A stretch of DNA of 64,000 bases from Bradyrhizobium jicamae (GCF_018130695.1 NZ_JAFCJX010000010.1:124001-188000); one strand, 5' to 3'. Counted from the first letter of the stretch, positions 9,963 to 18,763 are shown. The notes: generated by a model not told the origin, from the letters alone. Translations and numbers: made by a program.

Positions 9963-10166
9963 TCAGTGGAGCTGCTTCAGGCCCTCTTCAATCGCTCTCA
10001 AATCATCATAGACCTGATCCAGAGCATCGCGCGACGGAGGGGTCGAAGAGGACTGGAGACCTCGAAGCAACTCGTTGCGGAGCTCCCTCATCCTCTCCAG
10101 CGCTTGACGGTTCTTCGCGAGCACGTAAACGGATACGAGCGTGTGAACGGCAGACTGCATTATCAA
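9963..10166 (-). CDS. small hypothetical protein
   Basis: Encodes 67 residues. A short hydrophobic N-terminal segment is followed by a charged, probably helical region rich in Arg and Glu. It lies 58 bases downstream of tRNA-Arg on the opposite strand. No family is recognised. The start may be the first or second of two close ATGs (MIM). Support comes only from amino-acid composition. Confidence 0.45.
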   Translation of the reverse strand: MIMQSAVHTLVSVYVLAKNRQALERMRELRNELLRGLQSSSTPPSRDALDQVYDDLRAIEEGLKQLH

Positions 10167-10358
10167 ACCTATGAAATATAAGAGCTAATATGAGTCGCAG
10201 GTTACCGGATTTCTGACCTGCGGTCGAGCGGGCGCGCGTTGCAACGTCCGCGAGTTCCCCAAACCCACCGGCGGCGGTAACGAGGTGCGCGCGAGAACCA
10301 CCCTGGCCAACCATGGCGGGGCCTTGGGCGGCCCTCGCGGAGGCCCGGGCGCATCGGG

Positions 10359-10880
10359 TCAGGAGGCGTGGGGATTGACGATGCTGTAGCCGCGCAGCGA
10401 ACGCGCATGAATTCGCGTGGCCCGACCGCCGGAATTGGCATCATACGCCATCCAGGTATCACCGCCGACATGCTGCTCCAGCACGAAGACGTGGCCGCGC
10501 CGGGCTGCAACCATGCCCGGTGCCGGCGCCGTCCGGGGGAAGCGGAGCCAGTTTGCGGCAAGATTCAATTCCGGCACGATACGGCCAAACACACGTATCG
10601 CCGCACCACAGCCGCAGAACGACCGAGGGCAACCGGCGGGGCGGCCACCGACGGTCTGGCCCGGCGTGGCGCTCGCGTCAGCAATGGCGCGACGCGGACT
10701 GCTTGCCAGCGCAATTCGTTCGGAACGTTGGGTCTGGATTTGACGGCTCGGCGAGGACGAAAGGTCGCAAGGTATGGTCACATTGCATTCCGGACTATGG
10801 CCGGTGTGGAAAGGACGCGCTTCCGAAACGACGGATGCGGATACGCAAAACATAAACGCAACACATACTCGGGCGAACAT
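10359..10880 (-). CDS. exported protein with CHAP-like C-terminal region
   Basis: Encodes 173 residues from the ATG at 10880. A signal peptide with a core of about residues 4-18 follows the start, and an upstream in-frame extension would bury it. The C-terminal part (CGCGAA, NLAANWLRFPR, RRGHVFVLE, YDANSGG, YSIVNP) resembles small rhizobial proteins with a CHAP/NlpC-P60-like fold that could cleave peptidoglycan amide bonds. That link is from memory of the pattern and is tentative. The protein is probably periplasmic. Its neighbours give no functional clue. Confidence 0.7.
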   Translation of the reverse strand: MFARVCVAFMFCVSASVVSEARPFHTGHSPECNVTIPCDLSSSPSRQIQTQRSERIALASSPRRAIADASATPGQTVGGRPAGCPRSFCGCGAAIRVFGRIVPELNLAANWLRFPRTAPAPGMVAARRGHVFVLEQHVGGDTWMAYDANSGGRATRIHARSLRGYSIVNPHAS

Positions 10881-11113
10881 GCAGGACTCCTGTTTGGGAT
10901 ACCTGCCCCGGGTCAACAATGACGCGGATCAGTTTGGCGAAAGTGGGTTCAAAGCAAGGCCGGTCAGCCCGATTTCAGTTTGAAAGAATGTCAGGAGGCG
11001 CTGCCGTACTTCGATATTTCACAATCAATAGCACAACAGACACCCCCTGCGGAGAACATATTCGCCTCGTCAGAACTTCCGATCTGTGCCAATCATCCGC
11101 CCATCCCGCCCGG

Positions 11114-11280
11114 CATGTCGCGAGAATGCGAAGCCGTCCTTATACTCACCTGTCATCGCCTACTCACCTGTCATCGCCCGGCCGTGCGCAATTGCGCACA
11201 AGGACCGGGCGACCCAGCACGCCGCGGCTTCTCGGCTGAATCACGACCGCCTCTGGAATACTGGGATCGCCCGGACAAGC
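11114..11280. repeat. dispersed repeat family C, copy 1
   Basis: About 165 bases that match 62108-62260 along most of their length: shared blocks include CATGTCGCGAGAA, GACCGGGCGACCCAG, ACGCCGCGG and CCTCTGGAATACTGG. The two copies are 51 kb apart and both are in gene-free DNA. From memory, elements of this type are common in Bradyrhizobium genomes. The rest of 10881-11497 contains nothing else I can support. Confidence 0.8.
11143..11178. repeat. 18-bp perfect tandem duplication
   Basis: The unit TACTCACCTGTCATCGCC occurs twice head to tail inside the family C repeat. The copy at 62108 lacks it, so this is a local duplication. Confidence 0.85.
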
Positions 11281-11497
11281 CGGCCGACGCCCCCGAGGGG
11301 GTAGCGCGGATTGCGAACTCACACCCGATGGTCATCGCGGTGCCAGCCATCTCAGATAAAATTGTTGCAGCCGCGCTTATGCTTCCAATACCAGTTGCCG
11401 CCCACACAACGAAGCGAGCCATCGAACGGCTCGCGCGGATCGCGCATTCCCTGTATGTCGGTGGTCGCTCCCTCCTGCCCCGCCATACGAGACAAGC

Positions 11498-11803
11498 ATG
11501 CGCAACCTGAACGACGCCCTGAACCGACTGAACGATCGCCTGCTGCGGCTGGAGGGCGAGTTGTTCGTGCTGCGATCGATCGCGCGGGCGTCGCTGACAT
11601 CGGGCGACGAGGGTGCAGCGCGGACCCGCAAGCTGCTGGAGGGCGCGAGGCTGGCGCTATCAGACGAAACCAAGCGGCCGCTCGACACGCCGACCACGAA
11701 ATATGTCGCAGCGGCGATCGCCATGGTCGACGAGCTGCTGGAGCCGCCGCGCGAGGCCGCCCCGCTGTTCCGGGTGATCGACGGCGGGCGGCGGGATGAT
11801 TAG
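11498..11803 (+). CDS. hypothetical cytoplasmic protein, N-terminal coiled coil
   Basis: Encodes 101 residues with no signal peptide. Residues 3-35 form a likely amphipathic helix (LNDALNRLNDRLLRLEGEL) and the remainder has mixed helix character ending in RVIDGGRRDD. Third-position GC is high, as expected for a real gene here. No family is recognised. It stands alone between a repeat region and the next small gene. Confidence 0.65.
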   Translation: MRNLNDALNRLNDRLLRLEGELFVLRSIARASLTSGDEGAARTRKLLEGARLALSDETKRPLDTPTTKYVAAAIAMVDELLEPPREAAPLFRVIDGGRRDD

Positions 11804-11938
11804 CGTAGCCTGACAAAGATCGGCCCGAGTTCGGGCTTTCGGATCACGAAGTCGTCACTGACAGATTGCCGCGCCGGCAGATTAACCGGGCCTTAAATTT
11901 CAACCGACATTTTTCAGAGAGGATAGCCCTTCGACGTT

Positions 11939-12163
11939 GTGAGAATTTCCAGCATGCCGGTCACTTTGGAAGTGCGAGACAGTCTGAACCAGTTGCTTCC
12001 CGATTACGGCTTCACCCTCGACCCAAGTGGGCTCGAGGATTACTCGGACCTCGCAAGGCTCCTCCTTCAGACCGTCCGCGATGGCGACTTCCGGGCTCAC
12101 AAGGTCCAGTTTACGGTTGGCGGGCGATCCGTCGGCACGGCCATCCACGCCGAAGCCGCATAA
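11939..12163 (+). CDS. small hypothetical protein
   Basis: Encodes 74 residues from GTG at 11939, or 69 from the ATG at 11954, which I slightly prefer on codon type. It is acidic and probably soluble and cytoplasmic. Composition is protein-like (LEVRDSLNQLLPDYGF) but no domain is recognised. It lies 41 bases from the 3' end of dgoA, convergent with it. Confidence 0.55.
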   Translation: MRISSMPVTLEVRDSLNQLLPDYGFTLDPSGLEDYSDLARLLLQTVRDGDFRAHKVQFTVGGRSVGTAIHAEAA

Positions 12164-12204
12164 GCCAGCCGGACAACGGCCAACCGCCGGCCATTCCGGG
12201 CGCT

Positions 12205-12840
12205 TTACAAAGCGCCCTGCACCGCCGCGTCATACGCCTCGACCGTCACCTTCGCACGCTCCGCGACGTTAGCCGCGCTCATGCCGGGCTTGTAGAGGCT
12301 GCTGCCCATACCGAAGGCACGGATGCCGGCCTTGATGTATTCGGCAAAATTTTTCTCGGAGACGCCGCCGACCGCTGCGATCAGCGCATCCGGCGGCAGC
12401 ACGGCGCGGATCGCGGTGATGCCGGCAGCGCCGAGCACGCTGGCCGGGAAGAATTTCAGGCCCGACGCGCCCGACTTCAGCGCGAGCAACGCTTCCGTCG
12501 GCGAGAACACGCCGGGCAGCGTAACCATGCCGTGATGGCCCGCACGCGCCAGCACCTCGGCGTCGACATTCGGCGACACCATCAGCCGGCCTCCAACGCC
12601 ATGCAGGCGATCGACGTCGGCCGTGGTCAGCACGGTCCCTGCCCCGATCAGCACGTCGCGCGGTGCCTGCTTTGCCGCGAGCTCGATCGAGCGGAACGGC
12701 TCCGGCGAGTTCAGCGGGATCTCGATCGCGGTCATGCCGGCCTCGATCAGCCTGCCCACGATCGCCTCGGTCTCCGCCGGCTTGATGCCGCGCAGGATCG
12801 CAACCAGCGGACGCCGCATCGGCGGGAACAGAACGGGCAT
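12205..12840 (-). CDS. dgoA: 2-dehydro-3-deoxy-6-phosphogalactonate aldolase
   Basis: Encodes 211 residues of the KDPG/KDPGal aldolase family, which splits 2-keto-3-deoxy-6-phosphogalactonate into pyruvate and glyceraldehyde 3-phosphate in the cytoplasm. The Schiff-base lysine is K129 in GLKFFPAS, and the proton-relay glutamate is E40 in EIPLNSP. The specificity call (galactonate rather than gluconate) rests on the 12-base spacing behind dgoK. The two form an operon for the last steps of the De Ley-Doudoroff galactose route. The galactonate dehydratase is not next to them. Confidence 0.93.
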   Translation of the reverse strand: MPVLFPPMRRPLVAILRGIKPAETEAIVGRLIEAGMTAIEIPLNSPEPFRSIELAAKQAPRDVLIGAGTVLTTADVDRLHGVGGRLMVSPNVDAEVLARAGHHGMVTLPGVFSPTEALLALKSGASGLKFFPASVLGAAGITAIRAVLPPDALIAAVGGVSEKNFAEYIKAGIRAFGMGSSLYKPGMSAANVAERAKVTVEAYDAAVQGAL

Positions 12841-12852
12841 GGTCGAACTCCT

Positions 12853-13764
12853 CTATCGCTTCCAGATCGCGGACGCGGCCATGGTGAGGCCGCGGCGCAC
12901 CGCTTCGTCCGCATCGATCGAACGGACCGGGATCGACAATGCTTCGAACGCGATCAGATACAGCCGCGCGAGCCGCCCGGAGGCGATCAGCGTAACCGGT
13001 TCGGTCAGCTGACGCGCAAGGCCTCCGGCAATTTCAAGTCCGATCAGCGTGCCGGAGATCGCTTCGCGTGCCGCAGCCGCACTTCCACCAAACAGCAACT
13101 GGCCCGATCGCACCTGGAACAGCAGACTCGACGCCAGCGCAGGCTGGTCGTGCGCCACCTCCACCGCACGCTTGAACGCATCGATGTCCTCGGCCGCCTC
13201 CGCGCCGGCCACGGCATGCGTCAGGATGGTATCGCGCACCACGATACTGAACAGCTCGCCGGTCATGAAGGTCCCAAACCCTTCCACCATCCCCCCGCGC
13301 ATGGTCACCCATTTCGAATGCGTGCCGGGCATGCAGACGACGGCGTCGCCGACGCTATTGAGGCCGACGGCGCCGAGCAATTGGGTCTCCTCGCCGCGCA
13401 TCACGTCAGGCGCCGTGGCATCGCGCTGCGCGATGCCAGGCAGGATGCGGATGTCGCGCGATTGCAGCGGAACCGGAACCGCGCGGTCGAGGATATCAGT
13501 GAGACGCGCAGGCGTATCGACATAGCCGGCCTCGACCCAGCCCTGCCGCGCGCCGGCCATGCCGCAGATCACGACCGGACAATCGGCGGCCACACCGAGC
13601 GCCTCGAGATGCGACTGCAGCACGTTCGCAAAGCCGGGCTTGGCCGCGGCCATCATACCCTGATCGCTGCGGCGCTCGCCCAAAATGCCGCCGGCAGAAT
13701 CCAGCAGCCACAGCCGAAAACTGCTGGTGCCCCAATCCACGGCGACGGTGGCAGCCTGGCTCAT
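12853..13764 (-). CDS. dgoK: 2-dehydro-3-deoxygalactonokinase
   Basis: Encodes 303 residues. The N-terminal phosphate-binding motif VDWGTSSFRLWLLD and the MPGTHSKWV motif identify the DgoK family of ASKHA-fold kinases, which phosphorylate 2-keto-3-deoxygalactonate with ATP. It is the first gene of the pair with dgoA and probably carries the promoter, in the 114 bases up to the divergent gene at 13879. Confidence 0.94.
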   Translation of the reverse strand: MSQAATVAVDWGTSSFRLWLLDSAGGILGERRSDQGMMAAAKPGFANVLQSHLEALGVAADCPVVICGMAGARQGWVEAGYVDTPARLTDILDRAVPVPLQSRDIRILPGIAQRDATAPDVMRGEETQLLGAVGLNSVGDAVVCMPGTHSKWVTMRGGMVEGFGTFMTGELFSIVVRDTILTHAVAGAEAAEDIDAFKRAVEVAHDQPALASSLLFQVRSGQLLFGGSAAAAREAISGTLIGLEIAGGLARQLTEPVTLIASGRLARLYLIAFEALSIPVRSIDADEAVRRGLTMAASAIWKR

Positions 13765-13878
13765 GTTATCATCGGTCCCACAATCTGCGATTCATTCGGC
13801 GCAGCGCGCGACAACAGCGGCGCCAGCCATCGAGGTCTGCTATAGCCGCTTCATCGCCGCGACGATAGGAGGCCGACC

Positions 13879-14265
13879 ATGTTGATGAGCATCGCCGCCC
13901 TGGCCATGGCCCTGCACGGCGTGCCCGCAGTTGCGCCAGATGACAGGTCCGCGTTGCAGCGCGAGATTCGCTACCGCCGCCACGAGAGCCATCCGCCGCC
14001 CTGCGGCAGGGGCTGGGATCTCGATGACCGCGACAACCTCTGCTACCGGAACGGCGTCGTACCGCGCGCGCATCAGGCCGGCCGCTACTATCCGCTGGAG
14101 CCGATGCGGCCGCCGCAAATGACGCGGCAACAGATGCGCGAGCAGATGATGCAGCAGGCGGTGCCGTGCGCCGACCGGATGGACCTCGATATCCGCGACG
14201 GCCAGTGCCACCCGACCGGTACCGTGCCGCGCCGCTATCAGGCGGCACGCCAGCGGCGGTGGTGA
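13879..14265 (+). CDS. small secreted basic protein
   Basis: Encodes 128 residues with a short hydrophobic leader ending near VPAVA. The mature part is rich in Arg, Pro, Tyr and Met and contains two related segments (CGRGWDLDDRDNLCYRNG and CADRMDLDIRDGQCHPTG), each with a pair of cysteines about 12 residues apart, so an internal duplication with disulfide loops is likely. TAGGAGG precedes the ATG. Location is probably periplasmic, function unknown. Confidence 0.65.
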   Translation: MLMSIAALAMALHGVPAVAPDDRSALQREIRYRRHESHPPPCGRGWDLDDRDNLCYRNGVVPRAHQAGRYYPLEPMRPPQMTRQQMREQMMQQAVPCADRMDLDIRDGQCHPTGTVPRRYQAARQRRW

Positions 14266-14270
14266 GCTCG

Positions 14271-14371
14271 TGCATGATCCGGACCCGAAGGGCCGCGTTA
14301 GCGCAAAGTGTGAAGCGGTTTTCCCTCGCGACAAACGCCGAAGGCGTTTGCGCGGAGATCATGCGCAAAAC
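14271..14371. repeat. dispersed palindromic repeat family A, long form
   Basis: Begins GCATGATCCGGA and ends GGAGATCATGC, so the ends are inverted copies. The interior contains CAAAGTGTGAAGCGGTTTTCC and the hairpin CAAACGCCGAAGGCGTTTG. It sits between the 3' ends of the convergent secreted-protein gene and puuE. At least five further copies occur in this window. Confidence 0.9.
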
Positions 14372-14380
14372 AAAGAGCTA

Positions 14381-15319
14381 TCAACCGATGTCGAACGCCT
14401 CGTCGGCGAGATGCTTGAAGTTGGCCTGCCAGTGCTCGGCGATCGCAAGCCGCGTCGGCACCCAGACGTGATCATGTTTCTGGATGTAGTCCAGGAACCG
14501 CATCAGCGCAGCGGCGCGGCCGGGCCGGCCGACGACGCGACAATGCAAGCCGATCGACATCATCTTCGGCGCCGTCGCGCCCTCGGCATAGAGCACGTCA
14601 AAACTGTCCTTGAGATAGGTGTAGAAGGCATCGCCGCCCGGAAAACCCTGCGCGTTGATGAAGCGCATGTCGTTGGCATCGAGCGTATAGGGGATCACGA
14701 CATGCGGCTCGCCGCCGCGCGCGCGGATCCAGTACGGTAGATCGTCGGCATAGGAATCGCAGAGATAGCTCAGGCCGCCGGTCTCCATCAGCAGCCGCAG
14801 CGTGTTGATCGAGGAGCGGCCGGTGTACCAGCCGCGCGGCGGCGCGCCGGTCGCCTCGGTATGGACGCGGATCGCCTCCGCAATCTCCTGGCGTTCCTCG
14901 GCCTCCGTCATCTCCTTGTGCTCGACCCAGCGCAGGCTGTGGCTCGCGATGTCCCAGCCTGCCTCGTGCATCGCGGCGACCACCTCCGGATTGCGCTTGA
15001 GCGCCATCGCGACGCCGAACACGGTGGTGGACATTTTTCGTTCGGTGAACATCCGCCACAGCCGCCAGAAGCCGGCGCGCGAGCCATACTCGAACATCGA
15101 TTCGATATTGGCGTGGCGCTGGCCGGGCCAGGGCTGCGCGCCGAGCACGTCGGAGAGAAACGCCTCGGAGGCCTTGTCGCCGTGCAGGATGTTGTTCTCG
15201 CCGCCCTCCTCGAAATTGACCACGAACTGCACGGCGACGCGCGCCTGGCCCGGCCATTTCGGGTCGGGCGGATTGCGGCCATAGCCGCGAAGATCGCGGG
15301 GATAGCGGGGGTCGGTCAA
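14381..15319 (-). CDS. puuE: PuuE-type allantoinase
   Basis: Encodes 312 residues of the polysaccharide-deacetylase-like (CE4 fold) family. The N-terminal signature DLRGYGRNPPDPKWPG, then NFEEGGE, GWDIASH and the tryptophan-rich GWYTGRSS region match the cofactor-independent allantoinase PuuE, which opens the allantoin ring to allantoate in purine catabolism. It is cytoplasmic, without signal peptide. No other ureide gene is adjacent, although an M20 amidohydrolase of the allantoate/carbamoyl-amino-acid class is encoded 40 kb away at 54690. Confidence 0.9.
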   Translation of the reverse strand: MTDPRYPRDLRGYGRNPPDPKWPGQARVAVQFVVNFEEGGENNILHGDKASEAFLSDVLGAQPWPGQRHANIESMFEYGSRAGFWRLWRMFTERKMSTTVFGVAMALKRNPEVVAAMHEAGWDIASHSLRWVEHKEMTEAEERQEIAEAIRVHTEATGAPPRGWYTGRSSINTLRLLMETGGLSYLCDSYADDLPYWIRARGGEPHVVIPYTLDANDMRFINAQGFPGGDAFYTYLKDSFDVLYAEGATAPKMMSIGLHCRVVGRPGRAAALMRFLDYIQKHDHVWVPTRLAIAEHWQANFKHLADEAFDIG

Positions 15320-15425
15320 GGCAGGTCTCCTCGCAGCAAATTCGCGCGGGTTCGTAGCATGGCCGGTTGCCGGCGTCGCGCCCAGCGATCATTCTATTGG
15401 CAAATCGCAGGGTGCCACCGTCCAT

Positions 15426-15454
15426 TTGGCGCAACAGAGCCGACGGCCTATATT
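15426..15454 (+). promoter_or_regulatory. sigma-70-like promoter candidate for the DUF418 gene
   Basis: TTGGCG is separated by 17 bases from TATATT. It lies in the gap between puuE and the DUF418 gene and points to transcription starting near 15462, which argues that translation begins at one of the GTG codons downstream (15469 or 15490) rather than at an upstream in-frame codon. Confidence 0.4.
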
Positions 15455-15468
15455 CTGTATCCATTTCC

Positions 15469-16641
15469 GTGCACCCGAGCGCGCAACGCGTGTCCCTCTC
15501 CCCGGATCAACCTGCGTCGGCGCCTGTCGCGCCTTCCGCCCGCCTCGGCGCAATCGACGCGCTGCGCGGGCTGGCGCTGCTCGGCGTGCTCACGATCAAT
15601 CTCGAGACCGAATTCCGGGTCTCGATCTTCGCGCAATTCCTGGAGTATGCGCAGGGCCGCCCCGGCGTCATCGACCGCCTGCTCGCGATCTTCATCGACC
15701 TCAAGGCCTTCGCGCTGTTCTCGCTGTTGTTCGGTGTGGGCCTCGCGATCCAGTTCGACCGGCTGGCGAAGAACCCGCGGCGGACGCAACTGTTGCTACG
15801 ACGCCTGCTGGTGCTGCTCGGCTTCGGCCTGATCCATCTGGTCCTGATCTGGAATGGCGACATCCTGACCGAATATGCCCTCGCCGGCCTCGTCGTGCTG
15901 CCGTTCCTGTTTGCGCCGACCTCCGTGATCGCGGGCGCAAGCCTCGTGTTCCTGGCGCTGTATGTGATGCAGCCGGTTCTGCCGACCGTCTTTCCCTTCC
16001 CGACGCTCGGCTGGCTTGCCGCCGACGTCGCGGAGGCCAACCGCATCTATGCGACCGGCGGCTTTGTCGATATCCTCAGCTTTCGGATCCGGGAGATCGC
16101 GGGCTTCGTGCCGCTGCACAGCTACATCTTCCCCCGCACGCTCGGCCTGTTCCTGCTGGGCGCCTTGAGCTGGCGCGCCGGCTTGTTCGAGGCCGTACCG
16201 CGGTCGCCGCGATGGTTCTGGCTCGCGGCCGCCATCGCCATCGCGATCGGGCTTGCGCTGACGCTGTCACCGATCGCGCGCGCCTATTGCGGCTCAGCGG
16301 GCACGATCGCGCTGGCGATTGGTTACGCCCTGCTCCTGCTCTCGGCGGAGACGACGACAGCGGGCCGGAGGTTGCTGGGCTGGGCCGAGCCGGTCGGACG
16401 CATGGCTTTCACCAACTACATCCTGCAGTCGGTGATCCTCAGCTTCATTTTCTACGGATTCGGCTTCGGCCTGTTCGGCAAGCTCGATTCCGCGACCGGC
16501 CTTGCGATTGTGCTCACCATCTACATCGCACAAGTATTTGCCAACCGCTGGTGGCTTGATCGTTTCCGCTTTGGTCCGATCGAATGGCTGTGGCGCGCCT
16601 TGATGTACGGACGCGCACCGCCGTTTCTGATGACGCGGTGA
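15469..16641 (+). CDS. DUF418 domain-containing membrane protein
   Basis: About 390 residues with roughly ten hydrophobic helices. RLGAIDALRGLALLGVL near the N-terminus is the DUF418/acyltransferase-3-like entry motif, and the C-terminal block (GRMAFTNYILQS) is the hallmark of DUF418. The start is uncertain: the frame is open from 15367, but the promoter candidate at 15426-15454 favours GTG at 15469 or 15490. The family is thought to include membrane acyl-transfer or transport functions, but the exact role is unknown. Confidence 0.85.
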   Translation: MHPSAQRVSLSPDQPASAPVAPSARLGAIDALRGLALLGVLTINLETEFRVSIFAQFLEYAQGRPGVIDRLLAIFIDLKAFALFSLLFGVGLAIQFDRLAKNPRRTQLLLRRLLVLLGFGLIHLVLIWNGDILTEYALAGLVVLPFLFAPTSVIAGASLVFLALYVMQPVLPTVFPFPTLGWLAADVAEANRIYATGGFVDILSFRIREIAGFVPLHSYIFPRTLGLFLLGALSWRAGLFEAVPRSPRWFWLAAAIAIAIGLALTLSPIARAYCGSAGTIALAIGYALLLLSAETTTAGRRLLGWAEPVGRMAFTNYILQSVILSFIFYGFGFGLFGKLDSATGLAIVLTIYIAQVFANRWWLDRFRFGPIEWLWRALMYGRAPPFLMTR

Positions 16642-16643
16642 AC

Positions 16644-17423
16644 TTACCGGGACGCCACCCGGTGCCACTTCGCCTCAAGCCGCGCCTTGATCGCGCGGAC
16701 GCGCGCTTCGTGGGCGGCCCAGAAGGCCTGGCTCGCGGCCGTAGTGCCCTGCCTGTATCGAGCATAGACCGCAGTCGGCGCAGCCAATACAGGCTGGGAT
16801 GGCTTTGCTTTTGCCTCGGGCTTGGCCACGGTCTTCTTGTCCGCCTTCGGCGCCGGTGCTGCGGGCTCGACGGCCGGCGGCAGCGCGGCGACGGCGCCGG
16901 GTGCGGCGAAGGGCGAGTTCAGCGCGACCAGACGGTTGCGGGCGCGGTTGCAGTAGATCACCGAACGCGGCGTCATGGTCTCCTCGCCGTGTCCGGCGCG
17001 GTATTTCATCAGCGCACGGCACAGATCGCCCTGCGCCAGCCGCCATGCCTTGGCGAGATAGAGCACGCCGTAGTGAACGTTGATCTCGGGCCGCGCCAGC
17101 TCGGCATTGCTGCCGCGGAAGCCGAGCATCGCCGCGGTCTCCGGCCGCACCTGCATCGCGCCGACCTCGCCGACGCCGCCGATCACGCTGGAATCGTAGC
17201 GACTCTCGACGAAGGCGACAGCGTCCGCAATGTCGGCCGGCAGGCCTGTACCCGCGGCCTCCTTGTCGATCAGCGCGCGGATCTCAGCCCGTGCGGGATA
17301 GGCGGGGGTCACGGCCGGTGCCGGTTCGATCGCAGACGTTGCGTCATCGGCGGACGGCGTGTCCGTGCCGGCGTGCAGCGCAGTCGAAGCGAGCATCAAG
17401 GCCGCAGCGATGCCGATCCGCAT
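16644..17423 (-). CDS. lytic transglycosylase (SLT domain)
   Basis: Encodes 259 residues. The ATG at 17423 is chosen because a clear signal peptide (IGIAAALMLASTALHA) follows directly. The SLT fold spans about residues 40-160 with the catalytic glutamate in AFVESRYD and the GAMQVRPETAAMLGF and LMKYRAGHG motifs. A Pro/Ala/Lys-rich linker and a basic C-terminal helix follow. It cleaves peptidoglycan glycan strands in the periplasm. Its 3' end lies 2 bases from that of the DUF418 gene, so the two are convergent. Confidence 0.9.
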   Translation of the reverse strand: MRIGIAAALMLASTALHAGTDTPSADDATSAIEPAPAVTPAYPARAEIRALIDKEAAGTGLPADIADAVAFVESRYDSSVIGGVGEVGAMQVRPETAAMLGFRGSNAELARPEINVHYGVLYLAKAWRLAQGDLCRALMKYRAGHGEETMTPRSVIYCNRARNRLVALNSPFAAPGAVAALPPAVEPAAPAPKADKKTVAKPEAKAKPSQPVLAAPTAVYARYRQGTTAASQAFWAAHEARVRAIKARLEAKWHRVASR

Positions 17424-17536
17424 CGCACGCCCCCGCCACCTGCACTCTGCTCCCCCAAGCGTCATGCCGCTTGGTAGACGAGCGCAGTTAAATTTTGATG
17501 GCGGCTGTCCTTACCATGGCGGCGCCGAGGCTGCCC

Positions 17537-17764
17537 TTATCGCGCGCCCTTTAGGGTACAGGAGGTGGTGCAGGTGGTGACGTTACCGCGGTCACACTTG
17601 ATGCAGGCGTTGACGCACTGCTCCATGACCTTCGGATTGAAGCGGCTGTAGAGATTGGATGTGCAGCTGTTGGTTGCCGTCGAGCCTGTCACCTCCGGCT
17701 CGGACGACGGCCAACATCCCGCCAGCGCGAGCGTCGTGACAACGAGAATGGCGACCTTCCACAT
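17537..17764 (-). CDS. small lipoprotein
   Basis: Encodes 75 residues. The signal sequence ends in the lipobox LALAGC, so it should be lipid-anchored. The mature region carries six more cysteines (CTSNLY, CVNACIKCD, CTTSC), suggesting a disulfide-rich fold. AGGAGG lies seven bases before the ATG at 17764. A possible EcfG-type promoter is noted upstream. Function unknown. Confidence 0.75.
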   Translation of the reverse strand: MWKVAILVVTTLALAGCWPSSEPEVTGSTATNSCTSNLYSRFNPKVMEQCVNACIKCDRGNVTTCTTSCTLKGAR

Positions 17765-17808
17765 CAAGGCCTCCTGGACCTGGTTCCCCCTACTTTAGTT
17801 CCACCAGT

Positions 17809-17834
17809 AACCTTGCTTGGTTAGGTTAAGTTCC
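17809..17834 (-). promoter_or_regulatory. weak EcfG-type promoter candidate
   Basis: On the minus strand GGAAC is followed after 18 bases by GTT (GGTT). The alphaproteobacterial general-stress consensus is GGAAC-N16/17-cGTT. It lies 44 bases before the lipoprotein ATG. The C before GTT is missing, so this match could be chance. Confidence 0.3.
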
Positions 17835-17972
17835 GGTTTCCATTGTGGACTTAGCCGGAAGCAGTATTGCTTATCCACCGGACATTTCCCCAAGGTCCGG
17901 CCCACACCAGCAAAGCCGTCAGGCAGTCCCAGCTTGGCGGCTTTGTCTTATCAAAGCGAGGATCTGGATACG

Positions 17973-18146
17973 ATGGCCCGAACGCCGCGTTGGTCGTTCA
18001 AGGAAGACCGCAAACTGATGGAACTGGCTCGCGCCTCAAAGTCGCTGGAAGACGTGGTCAGGGTGACCGGACGCTCCCCGGACCGCATCAAGAAAATGGC
18101 GATGCGTCTCGGCCTCTCGATCAAATCCCGGTCGACCAAGCGTTAG
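17973..18146 (+). CDS. small Myb/SANT-like helix-turn-helix protein
   Basis: Encodes 57 residues from the ATG at 17973; the upstream open frame is not protein-like. The pattern WSFKEDRKLMELARAS followed by VTGRSPDRIKKMAMRLGL matches the short Myb-like/GcrA-like helix-turn-helix that reads DNA as a lone domain. It is basic at the C-terminus. It probably acts as a small DNA-binding regulator, target unknown. Confidence 0.65.
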   Translation: MARTPRWSFKEDRKLMELARASKSLEDVVRVTGRSPDRIKKMAMRLGLSIKSRSTKR

Positions 18147-18193
18147 CCTTCGGACCTGCCGGCCGCCGGCTCAAATCGGCCAATGACGCAGAT

Positions 18194-18442
18194 TCAAGTC
18201 CCCGGCGGCGGACAGGGTTCCTTCTTCCGCACGCGGATGGTGGCTGCCTCGACCTCGCCGATCCGGCTGCAGCTCGTGAACACGAAGGCCAGCCGGCTGC
18301 ATTGCCATTCCGGGCCCAGCGCCGCGCTCGCCACCGGCTCGGGCGACGTCAGGTTGAGCGTCACAAGCACGGCCACACAGGCGAACACCACGAACGCTGC
18401 GGCCAACGCCACGCCCTTGCGGGTCCACGTACTGGACATCAT
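18194..18442 (-). CDS. small single-pass membrane protein
   Basis: Encodes 82 residues with one transmembrane helix at about residues 10-30 and a cysteine-containing outer segment. The double ATG makes the start 18442 or 18439. No known family. Confidence 0.55.
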   Translation of the reverse strand: MMSSTWTRKGVALAAAFVVFACVAVLVTLNLTSPEPVASAALGPEWQCSRLAFVFTSCSRIGEVEAATIRVRKKEPCPPPGT

Positions 18443-18586
18443 GGCTTTGGTTTCCTGTTCGACCGCCGGAATCTAGAATCCGCCCACCCGACTCCGTGTG
18501 ATCGGCATCACAATTTGATTTGAACTTTCCGCGAGCGGTCGCCTTGCCCAGGATGTGGAGGCGATATTGCACTGCCGCAAGAACGG

Positions 18587-18763
18587 TCAGCGCGCAGGCT
18601 CGATCACATTACAGTTGGTGCGGCCGGACATCAGGCAGTCCTGCAGCTTGCTCGCCGCCGTCAGGTCGTGGGCCAGCCACAGGCCGACCGCGAGCATGAC
18701 AGCCGCCACCAGCAGGCCGACCATCGCGCCGCGGCGGCTGCCGCCCTCGTCAGGTTCACGCAT
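18587..18763 (-). CDS. 58-residue single-pass membrane protein
   Basis: A short frame starting MREPDEGGSRRG, with one transmembrane helix (about residues 14-31) and a short C-terminal part with two cysteines (QDCLMSGRTNCN). I remember similar tiny proteins as conserved in Bradyrhizobium. The positive-inside pattern suggests the N-terminus faces the cytoplasm. Function unknown. Confidence 0.65.
   Translation of the reverse strand: MREPDEGGSRRGAMVGLLVAAVMLAVGLWLAHDLTAASKLQDCLMSGRTNCNVIEPAR

Noticed and set aside
14270..14740. 156-codon frame across a family A repeat into puuE antisense
   Set aside because: The first third is translated repeat DNA and the rest is antisense to puuE.
17790..17835. 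Short TAACCT/AGGTTA inverted repeat as an operator
   Set aside because: Only 6-bp arms in an AT-rich stretch overlapping the weak promoter candidate; too weak to call.
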